Assembly: GCF_900107605.1 (NCBI RefSeq)
Contig: NZ_FNQJ01000020.1
Coordinates: 1-64,000, forward strand
Length of the DNA stretch: 64,000 bases
Direction: 5' to 3'
From: Acidovorax soli
GTDB lineage: Bacteria; Pseudomonadota; Gammaproteobacteria; Burkholderiales; Burkholderiaceae_C
Position 1 is the first letter of the stretch; the number at the start of each line of letters is the position of its first letter. Under the pieces are notes generated by a model. It saw only the letters and a list, made by a program, of their open reading frames with translations. It had not been told where the DNA came from and did no database searches. Position numbers and translations under genes: made by a program. Below, in pieces: positions 54,884 to 63,695 of the stretch.

Positions 54884-55360
54884 ATGGCCATGCCAGATCC
54901 CAGCGTTGGCTCCGGTGCTGCCTCTCTGAGCCGGGAGCAGCGCGTGATCGATGCCACCGCGGCCCTGTGCGCCGTGGCGGCAGCGGTGCAGGCCGCCACC
55001 GCCCTGGGCGTGCAGGTCAACGTGGCGGTGGTCGATACCGCCGGCGTGCTGGCGGCGTTCGTGCGCATGCCCGGCGCGCCGCTGCATTCGGTCGATATTG
55101 CCATCGACAAGGCCTACACCGCCACCAGTTTCGGCCTGCCGACCTCCCAGTGGCATGCGGTGCTGCAGCAACATTCGCCTGCGGTGCGCGAGGGGCTGGT
55201 GTTGCGCCCGCGCTTTGTCGCCTTTGGGGGCGGACTGCCCATCGTGGAGGGCGGCATGCGCATCGGTGCCATCGGTGTCTCGGGTGGCAGCGAAGCGCAG
55301 GACGAAGCCATCGCGGTCGCCGGCTTGCAGGCGCTGGGGCTTGCGCCTTCCGAGGCCTGA
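54884..55360 (+). CDS. HbpS/GlcG-family protein of the phenol cluster
   Basis: A 158-residue cytoplasmic protein of the heme-binding HbpS/GlcG-like fold, with VAVVDTAGVLAAFVRMPGAP and IGAIGVSGGS motifs. Similar genes occur in many aromatic and glycolate clusters without a settled role. It starts five bases after the outer-membrane gene. ATG 54890 is an alternative start. A reductant or cofactor role is possible but unproven. Confidence 0.85.
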   Translation: MAMPDPSVGSGAASLSREQRVIDATAALCAVAAAVQAATALGVQVNVAVVDTAGVLAAFVRMPGAPLHSVDIAIDKAYTATSFGLPTSQWHAVLQQHSPAVREGLVLRPRFVAFGGGLPIVEGGMRIGAIGVSGGSEAQDEAIAVAGLQALGLAPSEA

Positions 55361-55403
55361 CGGGAAGACCATGGCCGACCTACCATCCATGGCCATGGCA
55401 GGG

Positions 55404-56327
55404 TCAATCCCGCCCGCCCGCGTCCCGGCCCTTCGTGCTCTGGGCGTTGGCAAACGCACCCACCACCTCCAGAAATGCCGCCAGTACCGGCGACATGTCG
55501 TCGGTGCGGTACAGGCAGCTGAGCTCGATGTCGCGCAGGTGGCGCGAGCGCAGCGGCCGGTACACCACCCCCGGCAGGCGCAGGCTGGTGGCCGAATGGG
55601 TGGTGATGCAGGCGCCAAAACCGCCCGCCACCAGGGCCACGCAGGTCAGCACATCTTCCACCGCCTGCACCACGTTCAGGCGAATGCCCTCGCGGTGGAA
55701 GGCGCTGGCCACCTCCTGGGCCAGCCCGGGCAGCGGGGCGTTGGGGTAGACGATCATCGGCTCGCCGTCCAGGTCGCGCAGCGTGATCTCCTGGCGTGCA
55801 CACAGGGGATGGGTTTCCGGCAGGCCGACGACCAGTGTTTCCTGCAGCACGTTCAGTACCTCCAAGCCTGGCTCGGGGGGCACCAGCCGGTTGAAGCCGA
55901 TGGTGATGCGGCGCTCGCGCAGCGCCTGCAACTGTTCGCCCTTGGTCAGGTTGTGCAGTTCGATGCGCACCTCGGGACGTGCCTGGTGGAAGGTGGCCAG
56001 CAGCCGGGGGATCACGTCCAGCACCCCCGAGCCGAAGATGCCCACGTCGAGCAGGCCGATCAGCCCCTGCCCGGCCTGCTGCGTGCGGTCGCGCGCGCGT
56101 TGCGTCAGCGACAGGATGTTGGGCACCTCGTCCAGCAGTGCCTGGCCGGCAGCGGTCAGCTCCACGCCCTTGGCGGTGCGCAGGAACAAAGGGGTTCCCA
56201 GTTCGTCCTCCAGCCCCCGGATCTGCCGTGTCAGCGGCGGCTGCGCCATGTGCAGCCGCGCTGCTGCCCGGCCGAAGTGCAGCTCCTGGGCGAGCGCAAG
56301 AAAGTATTTCATCTGGCGCAAATCCAC
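55404..56327 (-). CDS. LysR-family regulator of the lower meta pathway (AphT-like)
   Basis: A 307-residue activator with an N-terminal winged helix (about 1-60, HFGRAAARLHMAQPPLTRQI) and a LysR substrate-binding domain. It is divergent from dmpC. The start is GTG 56327 with GGAGGTG upstream. In Comamonas strains the equivalent gene aphT activates the lower pathway genes. The inducer is probably a pathway intermediate. Confidence 0.88.
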   Translation of the reverse strand: MDLRQMKYFLALAQELHFGRAAARLHMAQPPLTRQIRGLEDELGTPLFLRTAKGVELTAAGQALLDEVPNILSLTQRARDRTQQAGQGLIGLLDVGIFGSGVLDVIPRLLATFHQARPEVRIELHNLTKGEQLQALRERRITIGFNRLVPPEPGLEVLNVLQETLVVGLPETHPLCARQEITLRDLDGEPMIVYPNAPLPGLAQEVASAFHREGIRLNVVQAVEDVLTCVALVAGGFGACITTHSATSLRLPGVVYRPLRSRHLRDIELSCLYRTDDMSPVLAAFLEVVGAFANAQSTKGRDAGGRD

Positions 56328-56346
56328 TGTGCACCTCCTTTTTTTA

Positions 56347-56361
56347 ATACCTCGAAGGTAT
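56347..56361. promoter_or_regulatory. LysR-type operator upstream of dmpC
   Basis: ATACCT-CGA-AGGTAT is a perfect inverted repeat containing a T-N11-A box, the signature of LysR binding, in the gap between the LysR gene and dmpC. Confidence 0.75.
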
Positions 56362-56448
56362 CAGATTTGGAAAATTTGGTATTGGACAGTATGAGTCTCC
56401 CACCCTATCGTTACAGCCAGTCAGTGCTTGCGAGATAAGAAAGTCACC

Positions 56449-57909
56449 ATGAAACAGATACTGAATTTCATCAACGGCGAATATGTTCGCAACACCAGCG
56501 GCAAGACGTTCCAGGACATCAACCCGGTCAACGGCAGCGTCATCGGCAACATCTACGAAGCCGGCCAGGTGGAAGTCAATGCCGCTGTCGCCGCGGCCAA
56601 AGCGGCGCTCAAGGGCGACTGGGGCCGCCTGTCGGTGGCCGAGCGCTGCAAGCTGCTGGACGCCGTGGCGATCGAGATCAACCGCCGCTTCGACGACTTC
56701 CTGCAGGCCGAGATTGCCGACACCGGCAAGCCGCACCACCTGGCTTCGCATGTGGACATTCCGCGCGGCGCCGCCAACTTCCAGATCTTCATCGACACCA
56801 TCAAGAGCACGGCCACCGAGTCGTTCAACATGCGCACGCCCGACGGCAAGACGGCGCTGAGCTACGGCGTGCGCGTGCCGCGCGGCGTCATCGCCGTGGT
56901 CTGTCCGTGGAACCTGCCGCTCTTGCTGATGACCTGGAAGGTCGGCCCGGCGCTGGCCTGCGGCAACACCGTGGTCGTCAAGCCGAGCGAGGAAACCCCC
57001 GCCACCGCCACGCTGCTGGGCGAGGTGATGAATGCGGTGGGCATGCCCAAGGGCGTGTACAACGTGGTGCACGGCTTTGGCGCCAACTCCGCCGGCGCCT
57101 TCCTGACCGAACACCCCGACGTCAACGGCATCACCTTCACCGGCGAAACGCGCACCGGCAGCATCATCATGAAGGCGGCCGCCAACGGCGTGCGCCCGGT
57201 GTCGCTGGAGATGGGCGGCAAGAACGCCGCCGTGGTGTTTGCCGACTGCGACTTCCAGGCCACCATCGACACGCTGACGCGCTCTTGCTTCGAGAACGCC
57301 GGCCAGGTTTGCCTGGGCACCGAGCGCGTGTACGTGGAGCGCCCGATCTTCGAGAAGGTCGTGGCCGCACTGAAGGACCGCGCAGAGAGCATGAAACCCG
57401 GCCTGCCCTTCGACAAGGACACCAAGATCGGCCCGCTGATCAGCAAGAAGCACCAGGCCAAGGTGCTGGGCCTGTACAAAACGGCCAAGGACGAAGGCGC
57501 CACCATCGTCACCGGCGGCGGCATCCCCGACATGCCCGGCGACCTGAAGAACGGCTCGTGGATCCAGCCCACCATCTGGACCGGCCTGCCCGAGACCGCC
57601 ACCGTGGTCACCGAAGAAATCTTCGGCCCCTGCTGCCACATCAGCCCCTTCGACAGCGAAGAAGAAGTGCTGGGCAAGGTCAACGCCAACCGCTACGGCC
57701 TGGCCACCGCCGTCTTCACGCAGGACATTGCGCGCGCCAACCGCCTGGCGCAGCAGATCGAAGTGGGCCTGTGCTGGATCAACGCCTGGTTCCTGCGCGA
57801 CCTGCGCACGCCGTTCGGCGGCTCCAAGCAGTCGGGCATCGGCCGCGAAGGCGGTGTGCATTCGCTGGAGTTCTACACCGATCTGCGCAACGTGATGGTG
57901 AAGTTTTAA
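56449..57909 (+). CDS. dmpC: 2-hydroxymuconic semialdehyde dehydrogenase
   Basis: An NAD-dependent aldehyde dehydrogenase making 2-hydroxymuconate (the oxalocrotonate branch). In 486 residues the active-site Cys288 (NAGQVCLGTERV) and Glu254 (LEMGGKN) are in place. ATG 56449 follows the divergent promoter region by about 90 bases. It is the first gene of the lower pathway operon. Confidence 0.96.
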   Translation: MKQILNFINGEYVRNTSGKTFQDINPVNGSVIGNIYEAGQVEVNAAVAAAKAALKGDWGRLSVAERCKLLDAVAIEINRRFDDFLQAEIADTGKPHHLASHVDIPRGAANFQIFIDTIKSTATESFNMRTPDGKTALSYGVRVPRGVIAVVCPWNLPLLLMTWKVGPALACGNTVVVKPSEETPATATLLGEVMNAVGMPKGVYNVVHGFGANSAGAFLTEHPDVNGITFTGETRTGSIIMKAAANGVRPVSLEMGGKNAAVVFADCDFQATIDTLTRSCFENAGQVCLGTERVYVERPIFEKVVAALKDRAESMKPGLPFDKDTKIGPLISKKHQAKVLGLYKTAKDEGATIVTGGGIPDMPGDLKNGSWIQPTIWTGLPETATVVTEEIFGPCCHISPFDSEEEVLGKVNANRYGLATAVFTQDIARANRLAQQIEVGLCWINAWFLRDLRTPFGGSKQSGIGREGGVHSLEFYTDLRNVMVKF

Positions 57910-57918
57910 GTTGAATCG

Positions 57919-57951
57919 GCTTCTAGCGATTGCCCGGCATGCGCTAGAAGC
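57919..57951. repeat. inverted repeat between dmpC and dmpD
   Basis: GCTTCTAGCG and CGCTAGAAGC form a 10-bp stem with a 13-base loop. There is no T run, so it is not a classic terminator. It shares the TAGCG core of the other intergenic repeats. Confidence 0.6.
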
Positions 57952-57981
57952 TCCTATAAATATGGCAATGAGACATTTCTG

Positions 57982-58839
57982 ATGAGCGCCACCGCCTCCA
58001 ACCCCGAGATCGGGCACAGCATCGAAGCAGCGGGCATCCGCACCAACTACCACGACCTGGGCAGCGGCCACCCGCTGCTGATGATCCATGGCTCCGGCCC
58101 GGGCGTGTCGGCCTGGGCCAACTGGCGCCTGGTGATGCCCGAGCTGGCCAAGCAGGCCCGCGTGATCGCGCCCGACATGGTCGGCTTCGGCTTCACCGAC
58201 CGCCCGGCAGGCCAGCGCTATGACATGGACAGCTGGGTGCGCCAGGCCGTGGGCCTGCTGGACGCGCTGGGCATCGAGAAAACCGACCTGGTCGGCAACT
58301 CCTTTGGCGGTGCGCTGGCCCTGGCGCTGGCCATCCGCCACCCGCAACGCGTGCGCCGCCTGGTTCTGATGGGCAGCGTGGGCGTGCACTTTCCCATCAC
58401 GCAGGGGCTGGACGCCGTGTGGGGCTACACGCCCTCGGTGCAGAACATGCGCGCCATCATGGCTTACTTTGCCTTCAACCAGGGCCTGATGAGCGACGAC
58501 CTGGCCCGCATGCGCTACGAGGCCAGCATCCGCCCGGGCTTCCAGGAGTCGTTCTCGGCCATGTTCCCCGCGCCCCGCCAGCGCTGGGTGGACGCCATGG
58601 CTAGCCGCGAGGAAGACATCCGCGCCCTGCCGCACCAGACCTTGCTGGTGCATGGGCGCGAGGACCAGGTGATCCCGCTGTCCACCTCGCTGACGCTGTC
58701 CAGCTGGATCCCGCGCTCGCAGCTGCACGTGTACGGCCAGTGCGGGCACTGGACGCAGATCGAACACGCCGCGCGCTTTGCCCGCCTGGTGGGCGATTTC
58801 CTGGCCGAGGCTGCAACCGACGAACCCCATTCCCTTTGA
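57982..58839 (+). CDS. dmpD: 2-hydroxymuconic semialdehyde hydrolase
   Basis: A 285-residue alpha/beta-hydrolase that cleaves the ring-fission product to 2-hydroxypenta-2,4-dienoate and formate (or a carboxylate). The nucleophile Ser107 lies in GNSFGGALA. HGREDQVIPL carries the catalytic Asp, and His lies in QCGHWTQIEH. The oxyanion motif is IHGSGPG. Confidence 0.95.
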   Translation: MSATASNPEIGHSIEAAGIRTNYHDLGSGHPLLMIHGSGPGVSAWANWRLVMPELAKQARVIAPDMVGFGFTDRPAGQRYDMDSWVRQAVGLLDALGIEKTDLVGNSFGGALALALAIRHPQRVRRLVLMGSVGVHFPITQGLDAVWGYTPSVQNMRAIMAYFAFNQGLMSDDLARMRYEASIRPGFQESFSAMFPAPRQRWVDAMASREEDIRALPHQTLLVHGREDQVIPLSTSLTLSSWIPRSQLHVYGQCGHWTQIEHAARFARLVGDFLAEAATDEPHSL

Positions 58840-58852
58840 GATCGAGGACTTC

Positions 58853-59635
58853 ATGCAAGCACCACTGATTGAGCAGCTCGGCGACGAGCTCTACGACGCC
58901 CTGAAGGGCTGCCGCACCGTGGCGCCGCTGACCGCGCGCCATGCCGATATCACCATCAACGACGCCTATGCCATCCAGCAACGCATGCTGGCGCGCCGTC
59001 TGGCCGCCGGCGAGCGCGTGGTGGGCAAGAAGATCGGCGTGACCAGCCAGGCGGTGATGGACATGCTGGGCGTGTTCCAGCCCGACTTTGGCTGGCTCAC
59101 CGACGGCATGCTCTACAACGAAGGCCAGGCCATCCCCGCCGGCACGTTGATCCAGCCCAAGGCCGAGGGCGAGATCGCTTTCGTGCTGAAAAAGACGCTG
59201 AAGGGCCCCGGCGTCACCGCCGCCGATGTGCTGGCCGCCACCGAGGGCGTGATGGCCTGCTTCGAGATCGTCGACTCGCGCATCCAGGACTGGAAGATCA
59301 AGATCCAGGACACCGTGGCCGACAACGCTTCGTGCGGCGTGTTCGTGCTGGGTGACAGCCTGGTCGATCCGCGCGATGTCGATCTGGCCACCGTCGGCAT
59401 GGTGCTGGAGAAAAACGGCGACATCGTCGCCACCGGCGCCGGAGCCGCTGCGCTGGGCCACCCGGCCAATGCCGTGGCCTGGCTGGCCAACACGCTGGGC
59501 CAGCATGGCATTGCGCTGGAGGCGGGCGAGGTCGTGCTGTCGGGTTCGCTCGGCATCATGGTTCCGGTCACCGCGGGCGACAGCCTGCGCGTGACCATGG
59601 GCGGCATCGGCGGCTGCTCGGTGCGCTTCATCTGA
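58853..59635 (+). CDS. dmpE: 2-oxopent-4-enoate hydratase
   Basis: Adds water to 2-hydroxypenta-2,4-dienoate to give 4-hydroxy-2-oxovalerate. The 260-residue product belongs to the hydratase/decarboxylase (FAH-like) family, with metal ligands in KAEGEIAFV and [11 protein letters not shown]. It starts 13 bases after dmpD. It is related to the decarboxylase gene dmpH downstream. Confidence 0.95.
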   Translation: MQAPLIEQLGDELYDALKGCRTVAPLTARHADITINDAYAIQQRMLARRLAAGERVVGKKIGVTSQAVMDMLGVFQPDFGWLTDGMLYNEGQAIPAGTLIQPKAEGEIAFVLKKTLKGPGVTAADVLAATEGVMACFEIVDSRIQDWKIKIQDTVADNASCGVFVLGDSLVDPRDVDLATVGMVLEKNGDIVATGAGAAALGHPANAVAWLANTLGQHGIALEAGEVVLSGSLGIMVPVTAGDSLRVTMGGIGGCSVRFI

Positions 59636-59657
59636 CGGATTCCAGAAAGTGACTGCC

Positions 59658-60569
59658 ATGAAGAAAATCAAATGCGCCCTGATCGGCCCCGGCAACATCG
59701 GCACCGACCTGCTGGCCAAGCTGCAGCGCAGCCCCGTGCTGGAGCCGGTGTGGATGGTGGGCATCGACCCCAATTCCGACGGCCTCAAACGCGCCCGCGA
59801 AATGGGCATCAAGACTACCCACGAAGGTGTGGATGGCCTCATCCCCCACATGAAGGCCGACGGCGTGCAGATCGTCTTTGACGCCACCAGCGCCTATGTG
59901 CATGCCGAAAACAGCCGCAAGGTCAACGCCCAGGGCGCGCTGATGATCGACCTCACGCCGGCCGCCATCGGCCCGTTCTGCGTGCCGCCGGTGAACCTGA
60001 AGGAGCATGTCGGCAAGGCCGAGATGAATGTCAACATGGTCACCTGCGGCGGCCAGGCCACCATTCCCATGGTCGCGGCAGTCTCGCGGGTGCAGCCCGT
60101 GGCCTATGGCGAGATCGTGGCCACCGTGTCGTCCAAGTCGGTGGGCCCCGGCACGCGCAAGAACATCGACGAGTTCACCCGCACCACGGCCAGTGCGGTC
60201 GAGCAGGTGGGCGGTGCCACAAAGGGCAAGGCCATCATCATCATCAACCCGGCCGAGCCGCCGCTGATCATGCGCGACACCGTGCACTGCCTCACCGAAG
60301 ACGAGCCCGACCAGGCCAGGATCACCGAGTCCATCCACGCGATGCTCAAGGAAGTGCAGAAATACGTGCCCGGCTACCGCCTGGTCAATGGCCCGGTGTT
60401 CGACGGCAAGCGCGTGAGCGTGTTCCTCGAAGTCGAGGGCCTGGGCGACTACCTGCCCAAGTACGCCGGCAACCTGGACATCATGACCGCCGCCGCCGCC
60501 CGCACGGCCGAGATGTTTGCCGAAGAAATCCTGTCCGTTTCGCTCACGCTCGAACCCGTGGCTGCGTAA
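59658..60569 (+). CDS. dmpF: acylating acetaldehyde dehydrogenase
   Basis: Converts acetaldehyde to acetyl-CoA with NAD and CoA. In 303 residues it has a GPGNIGTDL nucleotide-binding loop and catalytic Cys130 (MVTCGGQAT). It works in a channelling complex with DmpG, encoded next. ATG 59658 is preferred to the ATG three codons earlier by family alignment. Confidence 0.96.
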   Translation: MKKIKCALIGPGNIGTDLLAKLQRSPVLEPVWMVGIDPNSDGLKRAREMGIKTTHEGVDGLIPHMKADGVQIVFDATSAYVHAENSRKVNAQGALMIDLTPAAIGPFCVPPVNLKEHVGKAEMNVNMVTCGGQATIPMVAAVSRVQPVAYGEIVATVSSKSVGPGTRKNIDEFTRTTASAVEQVGGATKGKAIIIINPAEPPLIMRDTVHCLTEDEPDQARITESIHAMLKEVQKYVPGYRLVNGPVFDGKRVSVFLEVEGLGDYLPKYAGNLDIMTAAAARTAEMFAEEILSVSLTLEPVAA

Positions 60570-60582
60570 GGAGAAGCCGCAC

Positions 60583-61623
60583 ATGACCAACACCCTCCAA
60601 GGCAAGAAAGTCCGCCTGCACGACATGACGCTGCGCGACGGCATGCATCCCAAGCGCCACCTGATGACGCTGGAGCAGATGAAGACCATCGCCTGCGGCC
60701 TGGACGCCGCGGGCATGGCCCTGATCGAGGTCACCCACGGCGACGGCCTGGGTGGCAGCTCGGTCAACTATGGCTTTCCCGCGCACACCGACGAGGAATA
60801 CCTGGGCACCGTGGTGCCCCTGATGAAGCAGGCCAAGGTCTCGGCCCTGCTGATTCCCGGTATCGGCACGGTGGACCACCTGAAGATGGCGCATGAACTG
60901 GGCGTCAGCACCATCCGCGTGGCCACGCACTGCACCGAGGCCGACGTGAGCGAGCAGCACATCACCCTGGCCCGCAAGATGGGCATGGACACCGTGGGCT
61001 TTCTGATGATGAGCCACATGAACAGTGCCCAAGGCCTGGTCACGCAGGCGAAGTTGATGGAAGGCTACGGCGCCAACTGCATCTACATCACCGACTCGGC
61101 CGGCCACATGCTGCCGCACGACGTGAAGGAAAAGCTCGGCGCCGTGCGCCAGGCCCTCAAGCCTGAGACCGAGCTGGGCTTTCACGGCCACCACAACCTG
61201 GCCATGGGCGTGGCCAACAGCCTGGCCGCCATCGAGGTGGGCTGCAGCCGCATCGACGCTGCCGCTGCCGGCCTGGGCGCCGGCGCCGGCAACACGCCCA
61301 TGGAAGTGCTGGTGGCGGTGTGCGACCTGATGGGCATCGAGACCGGCGTGGACGTGTTCAAGATCCAGGACGTGGCCGAAGACCTGGTGGTGCCCATCAT
61401 GGACTTCCCCATCCGCATCGACCGCGACGCGCTCACGCTGGGCTATGCCGGCGTGTACGGCTCCTTCCTGCTGTTCGCCAAGCGCGCCAGCCAGAAGTAC
61501 GGCGTGCCGGCGCGCGAAATCCTCGTCGAGATGGGCCGCCGCGGCATGGTGGGCGGCCAGGAAGACATGATCGAAGACACCGCGCTCACCCTCGCCAAGG
61601 CGCGCGGCCTGCAGACAGCTTGA
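60583..61623 (+). CDS. dmpG: 4-hydroxy-2-oxovalerate aldolase
   Basis: A Mn-dependent class II aldolase that splits 4-hydroxy-2-oxovalerate into pyruvate and acetaldehyde. The 346-residue protein shows the HMGL-like motifs [14 protein letters not shown] and [15 protein letters not shown] with the metal-binding His pair. The aldehyde product is passed directly to DmpF. The ribosome-binding site is AAGGAG. Confidence 0.96.
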   Translation: MTNTLQGKKVRLHDMTLRDGMHPKRHLMTLEQMKTIACGLDAAGMALIEVTHGDGLGGSSVNYGFPAHTDEEYLGTVVPLMKQAKVSALLIPGIGTVDHLKMAHELGVSTIRVATHCTEADVSEQHITLARKMGMDTVGFLMMSHMNSAQGLVTQAKLMEGYGANCIYITDSAGHMLPHDVKEKLGAVRQALKPETELGFHGHHNLAMGVANSLAAIEVGCSRIDAAAAGLGAGAGNTPMEVLVAVCDLMGIETGVDVFKIQDVAEDLVVPIMDFPIRIDRDALTLGYAGVYGSFLLFAKRASQKYGVPAREILVEMGRRGMVGGQEDMIEDTALTLAKARGLQTA

Positions 61624-61634
61624 AGGAAAAGAAC

Positions 61635-62423
61635 ATGGCACTGAACGCATCCACCCTCGACCAGCTGGCCGACCACCTGGAAACCTGCCAGCTGAAGGCG
61701 CAGGACACCCTCAAGATCACCGAGTCCCACCCCGACATGGACTGGGACGATGCCTACGCCATCCAGGACCGCATCCTGGCGCGCAAGCTGGCGCGCGGCG
61801 CCCGCGTGGTCGGCTACAAGGCGGGCCTGACCTCGCACGCCAAGATGAAGCAGATGGGCGTGACCGACCCGGTCTTCGGCTTCCTGGTGGACGAGTTCGT
61901 CGTGCCCGAAGGCGCGGAGGTCCAGGTCAGCGACCTGATCCATCCCAAGGTCGAGCCCGAGATCTGCTTCATCACCCGCACCGAGCTCAAGGGCCCCGGC
62001 TGCCACATCGGCGCCGTGCTGGCCGCCAGCGATGTCGTGCTGCCCGGCATCGAAGTCATCGACAGCCGCTACCGCGACTTCAAGTTCGACCTCAAGAGCG
62101 TGGTGGCCGACAACACCTCGGCCGCGCGCTTCGTGGTCGGCGGGCGCATTGCCTCGGCCCGCGACGTGGACTTGCGCACCCTGGGCGTGGTGCTCGAAAA
62201 GAACGGCCAGCCCGTGGCCATGGGCGCCGGCGCCGCGGTGTTGGGGCACCCGGCGGCCGCCGTGGCCATGCTGGTCAACCACCTGGGCCGGCGCGGCCAG
62301 TCGCTGCCGGCCGGCAGCCTGGTGCTGTCGGGCGGCATCACCGAGGCCGTGGCGGTGCAGGCGGGCGACAACGTCACGCTGCGCATCCAGAACCTGGGCA
62401 GCGTGTCGGTTCGTTTTGTGTAA
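61635..62423 (+). CDS. dmpH: 4-oxalocrotonate decarboxylase
   Basis: Decarboxylates 2-oxo-3-hexenedioate to 2-hydroxypenta-2,4-dienoate. A 262-residue member of the same family as DmpE, with metal-binding KVEPEICFI and IEVIDSRYRDF. It normally forms a complex with the hydratase to limit loss of the unstable product. Confidence 0.95.
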   Translation: MALNASTLDQLADHLETCQLKAQDTLKITESHPDMDWDDAYAIQDRILARKLARGARVVGYKAGLTSHAKMKQMGVTDPVFGFLVDEFVVPEGAEVQVSDLIHPKVEPEICFITRTELKGPGCHIGAVLAASDVVLPGIEVIDSRYRDFKFDLKSVVADNTSAARFVVGGRIASARDVDLRTLGVVLEKNGQPVAMGAGAAVLGHPAAAVAMLVNHLGRRGQSLPAGSLVLSGGITEAVAVQAGDNVTLRIQNLGSVSVRFV

Positions 62424-62441
62424 CAGAAGAGGGAAGAAAAA

Positions 62442-63434
62442 ATGCAACGGAGACATTTCATCGCCACCGGCATGGGTACCGCCCTGTCGACATCCCTGGC
62501 AACGTTTCCACTGGCCAGCTGGGCGCAAGACGCCTGGCCCGCCAAGCCGATCAAGCTGGTCGTGCCGTTCCCGCCGGGTGGTCCGACCGACATCATGGGC
62601 CGCACGGCGGCCAAGGTGATGGGCGACAAGCTGGGCCAGCAGCTGGTGGTGGAGAACAAGGCCGGCGCCGGCGGCAACATCGGCACCGACGCCGTGGCCA
62701 AGGCGGCGGGCGACGGCTACACCATCGGCCTGTCGGCCATCAGCAGCCTGGCCATTGCGCCCACGCTCTATCCCAAGCTGTCGTTCTCCGTGGAAAAGGA
62801 CCTGGCGCCGGTGTCGCTGGTGGGGTTCACACCCTGCGCCATCGTGGCGCACCCGAGCGCGCCGTTCGATGACCTCAAGGGACTGATCGCCTATGCCAAG
62901 GCCAATCCCGGCAAGCTCAGCTACGGCACCTCGGGCATCGGTACCAGCACCCACCTGGCGGCCGAGCTGCTGCAATCCGCCACTGGCATTGCACTCACCC
63001 ACATCCCCTACAAGGGCACCAGCCAGATCGCCCAGGACCTGCTGGCCGGCACGATTCCCCTGAGCTTCGAGAGCTCGCTGACCACCACCCTGCCCAACGT
63101 GAAGTCGGGCAAGCTCAAGGTGATAGCCGTGACCTCGGCCCAGCGCTCGCGTGCCTTGCCCAACGTGCCAACGGTGGCCGAGCAGGGCGTTGCCGGCTTC
63201 GATGTGGTGACCTGGTTCGGCCTGATTGCACCGGCGTCCACGCCGCGCGACATCGTCAACAAGCTGGCCGATGCCTGGAAAACCGGCGCAGCCACCGCAC
63301 CCGCCCTGACGGCCTTCGAGAACATCGGCGCCGATATCAAGGTCAACACGCCACAGCAGTTTGCCGAGTTCATCCGCGCTGAAAACACGCGCTGGGGCAG
63401 CCTGATCCAGAAACTGGGCATCAAGCTCGACTGA
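62442..63434 (+). CDS. Bug-family (tripartite tricarboxylate) periplasmic binding protein
   Basis: A 330-residue exported receptor with a signal peptide carrying RRHF and ending SWAQ (about 1-28). The Bug fold includes PIKLVVPFPPGGPTDIMGR and GAGGNIGTDAVAKA. Such proteins bind carboxylates for TctAB-type transporters. No TctA or TctB gene is adjacent. Its position between dmpH and dmpI suggests capture of an aromatic or carboxylate substrate of the pathway, or a sensory role. Confidence 0.9.
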   Translation: MQRRHFIATGMGTALSTSLATFPLASWAQDAWPAKPIKLVVPFPPGGPTDIMGRTAAKVMGDKLGQQLVVENKAGAGGNIGTDAVAKAAGDGYTIGLSAISSLAIAPTLYPKLSFSVEKDLAPVSLVGFTPCAIVAHPSAPFDDLKGLIAYAKANPGKLSYGTSGIGTSTHLAAELLQSATGIALTHIPYKGTSQIAQDLLAGTIPLSFESSLTTTLPNVKSGKLKVIAVTSAQRSRALPNVPTVAEQGVAGFDVVTWFGLIAPASTPRDIVNKLADAWKTGAATAPALTAFENIGADIKVNTPQQFAEFIRAENTRWGSLIQKLGIKLD

Positions 63435-63488
63435 TCGCCCACCGGCAATGAACCCAGCCCATGCTTTGAGAATTCCAAGGACATCCCC

Positions 63489-63680
63489 ATGCCATTTGCC
63501 CAGATTTACATGATCGAAGGCCGCACCGAAGAGCAGAAGAAGGCCGTCATCGAGAAGGTGACCCAGGCCCTCGTGGATGCCGTGGGTGCGCCGCCGGCCA
63601 ACGTGCGCGTGTGGATCCACGATGTTCCCAAGGAGAACTGGGGCATTGCCGGCGTCAGCGCCAAGGCGCTGGGGCGCTGA
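63489..63680 (+). CDS. dmpI: 4-oxalocrotonate tautomerase
   Basis: Isomerises 2-hydroxymuconate to 2-oxo-3-hexenedioate. The 63-residue product gives a 62-residue mature enzyme after Met removal, exposing the catalytic Pro1. Arg11 and Arg39 are in place, and position 50 is Trp where Phe is found in Pseudomonas CF600. It is the last gene of the lower pathway. Confidence 0.95.
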   Translation: MPFAQIYMIEGRTEEQKKAVIEKVTQALVDAVGAPPANVRVWIHDVPKENWGIAGVSAKALGR

Positions 63681-63695
63681 GGCGGCGGCAGTACC

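Noticed and set aside
61443-63620. 725-codon minus-strand frame opposite dmpG-dmpI
   Set aside because: Antisense to four recognised genes; repetitive His/Gly/Arg composition.
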